From Candidatus Omnitrophota bacterium (GTDB taxonomy: Bacteria; Omnitrophota; Gorgyraeia; Pluralincolimonadales; Pluralincolimonadaceae), in NCBI GenBank assembly GCA_028715315.1, contig JAQUSA010000031.1:1-8740 (forward strand): a stretch of DNA of 8,740 bases, given 5' to 3'. A program made the translations under genes and the position numbers. Positions 6,960 through 8,740 of the stretch are shown one piece after another. Positions within the stretch are counted from its first letter, which is position 1. Every line of letters begins with the position of its first letter. Below the pieces are notes generated by a model. The model searched no databases, had not been told where the DNA came from, and saw only the letters and a program-made list of their open reading frames with translations.

Positions 6960-6973
6960 TATACCAAGGTATA
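6960..6973. promoter_or_regulatory. Inverted repeat TATACC-AA-GGTATA at the transcription start: candidate operator
   Basis: This 14-base perfect inverted repeat lies 9 bases past the -10 box, where bound repressors block initiation or early elongation. It is centred about 55 bases before the start codon of a GntR/LacI-type regulator, and this class usually controls its own operon. Its left part overlaps the AGTATAC sequence shared with the tetR promoter (461-467). Autoregulation is inferred. Confidence 0.5.
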
Positions 6974-7019
6974 TAGCCATCGCTTTTAACCGTATTCTTC
7001 CAAAAATAAGGACGGAAAA

Positions 7020-8123
7020 ATGAAAGACTCTGTCGAGAAGAACTCCTCCGTACCTCTGTATAAGCAGTTAAAGAGGGTCATCGAGAACCAGGTCAAGAGC
7101 GGCGAGAAGAAGCCGGGGGAGCTGGTATCTTCCGAAAAAGAGTTCTGCGAAAAGCACGGCATAAGCCAGATAACCGTCCGCAAGGCGATATTCGAGCTGG
7201 TCAACGAAGGCGTGCTTTACAGGATCCCGGGCAAGGGGACGTTCGTCTCCGGGCCCGAGCAGGGGTCAAGGAGCGCCTCAAAACTTAAGACCGACAATAT
7301 AGGTTTCGTGATATCCCGCGAACACCACCCGATATTCTCGAACACGTTCTATTCCTACGTGTTTGCCGGCGTCGAGGAAGAGGCGCGCGCGCACGGCTAC
7401 AACCTGATCTACCAGGTCCTTGACGAGAAACTGATGTTCGACCCTTCCACGTTCAAGCTGATAGAGGAGAGGAAGGTCGACGGCCTTATACTTACCGGCG
7501 AGATGTCCCACAGTTTCGTATCAAACCTCAAGTCAAAAGATATACCTATAGTCCTCGTGGACCATTTGATAGAGGATTCCGGCCTCGACTCCGTCGTTAC
7601 CGACAACACGAAGGGTACCAGCGAGATGATAAAATACCTCGCCGACCTCGGGCATGAGCATATCGGTTTCCTCGGCGCGACGCTCGAGCACGGGTCGTTC
7701 ATGGAGAGGTTTGAGGGATATAAGGCGGCCCTGAAGAAGAACCACCTGGAATTCAAGGAGGATTTCGTCCAGACCGGCCTGCTTTGGAACGGTTACGGCA
7801 TGATGGAGAAGATGTTCCGCCTGCCTAAGATGCCGACCGCGATATTCGCGTGCAACGACCTAATGGCGGTCCGCGCGATGGCCGCGATACAGGACAAGGG
7901 CATGAAGGTGCCGGATGACATGAGCATCGCGGGTTTCGACGACATAGATATGAGCCAGCAGATACATCCTCCGCTTACGACCGTCAGGGTCCAGAAGGAA
8001 GAGATGGGCAAGGCCGGCGTCAAAAGGCTCATACAGAGGATAAAGAACAGCAACAAGCGCCCTGAGAAGATAGTCGTTCCGACGGAACTCGTCGTCAGGA
8101 AGTCCTGCAAGGCGCTCAAGTAA
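7020..8123 (+). CDS. GntR-type DNA-binding / LacI-type sugar-sensor regulator (AraR-like architecture)
   Basis: This 367-residue regulator combines two families. Residues 11-77 form a GntR winged helix-turn-helix: VPLYKQLKRVIENQV, then the recognition segment HGISQITVRKAIFELVNEGVL and the wing RIPGKGTFVSGP. Residues about 93-363 form a LacI/periplasmic-binding-protein sensor, with NIGFVIS at its start, the hinge-region IFACND (Asp280) and SIAGFDDID (Gly305-Asp308), and the LTTVRVQKEEMGKAGVKRLIQRI end. This architecture is that of Bacillus AraR, which leaves DNA on binding a sugar such as arabinose; the effector here cannot be read from sequence. The start is ATG with AAGGA 7 bases upstream. 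It leads an operon whose next gene encodes a secreted beta-rich protein, which suggests control of polysaccharide binding or use. A repressor role is likely but not proven. Confidence 0.93.
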   Translation: MKDSVEKNSSVPLYKQLKRVIENQVKSGEKKPGELVSSEKEFCEKHGISQITVRKAIFELVNEGVLYRIPGKGTFVSGPEQGSRSASKLKTDNIGFVISREHHPIFSNTFYSYVFAGVEEEARAHGYNLIYQVLDEKLMFDPSTFKLIEERKVDGLILTGEMSHSFVSNLKSKDIPIVLVDHLIEDSGLDSVVTDNTKGTSEMIKYLADLGHEHIGFLGATLEHGSFMERFEGYKAALKKNHLEFKEDFVQTGLLWNGYGMMEKMFRLPKMPTAIFACNDLMAVRAMAAIQDKGMKVPDDMSIAGFDDIDMSQQIHPPLTTVRVQKEEMGKAGVKRLIQRIKNSNKRPEKIVVPTELVVRKSCKALK

Positions 8124-8124
8124 C

Positions 8125-8130
8125 AGGAGG
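8125..8130 (+). promoter_or_regulatory. Ribosome binding site before the secreted-protein gene
   Basis: AGGAGG lies 5 bases before the ATG at 8136 and 8 bases before a second ATG at 8139; a third in-frame ATG is at 8145. Spacing fits 8136 or 8139 about equally, so the exact start is uncertain by one codon. All three keep the signal peptide. Confidence 0.75.
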
Positions 8131-8135
8131 AGCGG

Positions 8136-8723
8136 ATGATGGGAATGCGTGCAGTCCTGTGTGTTTCGATCGTGGTCTTTTGTTCATTGGCTTTTGCGGA
8201 AGACGTGGTCTGGGAAGGTTTTGAGGGAAAGAACAACTGGGTCATGGTCGAATGGCGCAACTCCGGCAGGGGGAGGATGGAAGTGTCGAAGGAAAATCCA
8301 TCGGAGGGAACCAGGTCCCTGAAGGTGAGGATGAACCGCGAGAAGAAGACCGACAGGGAGAAGGTCGGCATCTCAAGGGAAGGCTATCTTAACCTCTCGA
8401 GGTCCGAAAGCATAACAATGGATATCTTCTGCGGCAGCGACGACGGGTTGGCTGTATCGATCGGCTTTGACGCCGGGGATAAGGGCGCTTATTACGAATC
8501 GGTGAAGAAGCCGTTAAAGATGGGATGGAACAAGAATATAACATTCGGCCTCTCCGGCAACAATTATAAATGCGAGGCGAGCGACTGGAAGTTCGAGAAT
8601 ACGATCCCCGACCGCAGCAGCATAACTAAGATGCACATTGTAATATACAGGCCGTCGAACGTGATATCGGAAGAGACGGTCTTTATAGACAATATAAGGA
8701 TAAAGCAGAGGGACCCGGTATGA
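8136..8723 (+). CDS. Small secreted beta-sandwich-like protein, possibly carbohydrate binding
   Basis: This 195-residue protein belongs to no family I can name with certainty. It begins with a clear signal peptide: Arg5, a hydrophobic core, and probable cleavage after AFA at residue 21. It has no lipobox Cys, so a free exported protein of about 174 residues is expected. The mature part has alternating beta-strand-like segments and a pattern common to galactose-binding-like and CBM jelly-roll domains: VVWEGFEGKNNW at the start, PSEGTRSLKVRM about 30 residues later, a Trp-containing middle (MGWNKNITFGL), and a final VFIDNIRI strand. No catalytic motif is visible. It lies 12 bases after the GntR/LacI regulator, and its stop overlaps the next start (ATGA), so the three genes are probably co-transcribed. 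Binding a glycan at the cell surface or in the periplasm is an inference from fold pattern and neighbours. Confidence 0.7.
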   Translation: MMGMRAVLCVSIVVFCSLAFAEDVVWEGFEGKNNWVMVEWRNSGRGRMEVSKENPSEGTRSLKVRMNREKKTDREKVGISREGYLNLSRSESITMDIFCGSDDGLAVSIGFDAGDKGAYYESVKKPLKMGWNKNITFGLSGNNYKCEASDWKFENTIPDRSSITKMHIVIYRPSNVISEETVFIDNIRIKQRDPV

Positions 8724-8740
8724 GGGCCTTATTGTACATG
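8720..8740 (+). CDS. Start of a third operon gene, cut by the window edge
   Basis: An ATG at 8720 overlaps the TGA of the preceding gene as ATGA, with GAGGGA at 8708-8713, 6 bases upstream. Seven codons are visible (MRALLYM), open to the right edge. The basic residue followed by hydrophobic ones would suit the beginning of a signal peptide or membrane segment. The 4-base overlap indicates coupled translation with the secreted protein. The product cannot be identified. Confidence 0.6.

Overview
This 8.7 kb window looks like the chromosome of a Gram-negative bacterium. It has moderately high GC, uses many ATA (Ile) and AGG (Arg) codons, and encodes a complete inner-to-outer-membrane efflux system. 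The combination of an AraR-type GntR/LacI regulator with an exported beta-rich protein, together with the codon style, would fit an uncultured lineage such as Omnitrophota or another PVC-related group. That placement is an impression from style, not a demonstrated assignment. All recognised genes are on the + strand.

Region 1 (1-379) is the 3' end of a zinc peptidase of family M15 that acts on cell-wall peptides. Region 2 (about 414-6888) is a tetR-led tripartite efflux operon: a near-consensus sigma70-type promoter, a TetR/AcrR repressor with a GTG start, an AcrA-type lipoprotein adaptor, an AcrB-type HAE1 RND pump of 1044 residues, and a NodT/OprM-type outer-membrane lipoprotein channel. 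The gaps between genes are 22, 12 and 1 bases and hold no internal promoter or terminator that I can see. The unit is therefore probably transcribed as one message under autoregulation by the TetR protein.

Region 3 (about 6910-8740) starts at a second, even closer to consensus promoter. It encodes a GntR-HTH/LacI-sensor regulator, then (12 bases later) a small secreted beta-rich protein, then the first codons of a third gene that overlaps the second by ATGA. This looks like the start of a carbohydrate-responsive operon led by its own regulator.

The most interesting signal is not in the genes. The two promoters share a perfect 22-base repeat that runs from 13 bases upstream of the -35 box through the box, and both carry GTATAC at the predicted transcription start. 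Otherwise the spacers have diverged. The two operons may share a regulator or derive from a duplicated promoter. Within the pump, the adaptor has Gly where the RLS channel-docking motif normally has Ser, and the RND protein keeps the proton-relay residues but has altered drug-pocket loop aromatics. I see no RNA genes, CRISPR arrays, insertion sequences or intrinsic terminators.
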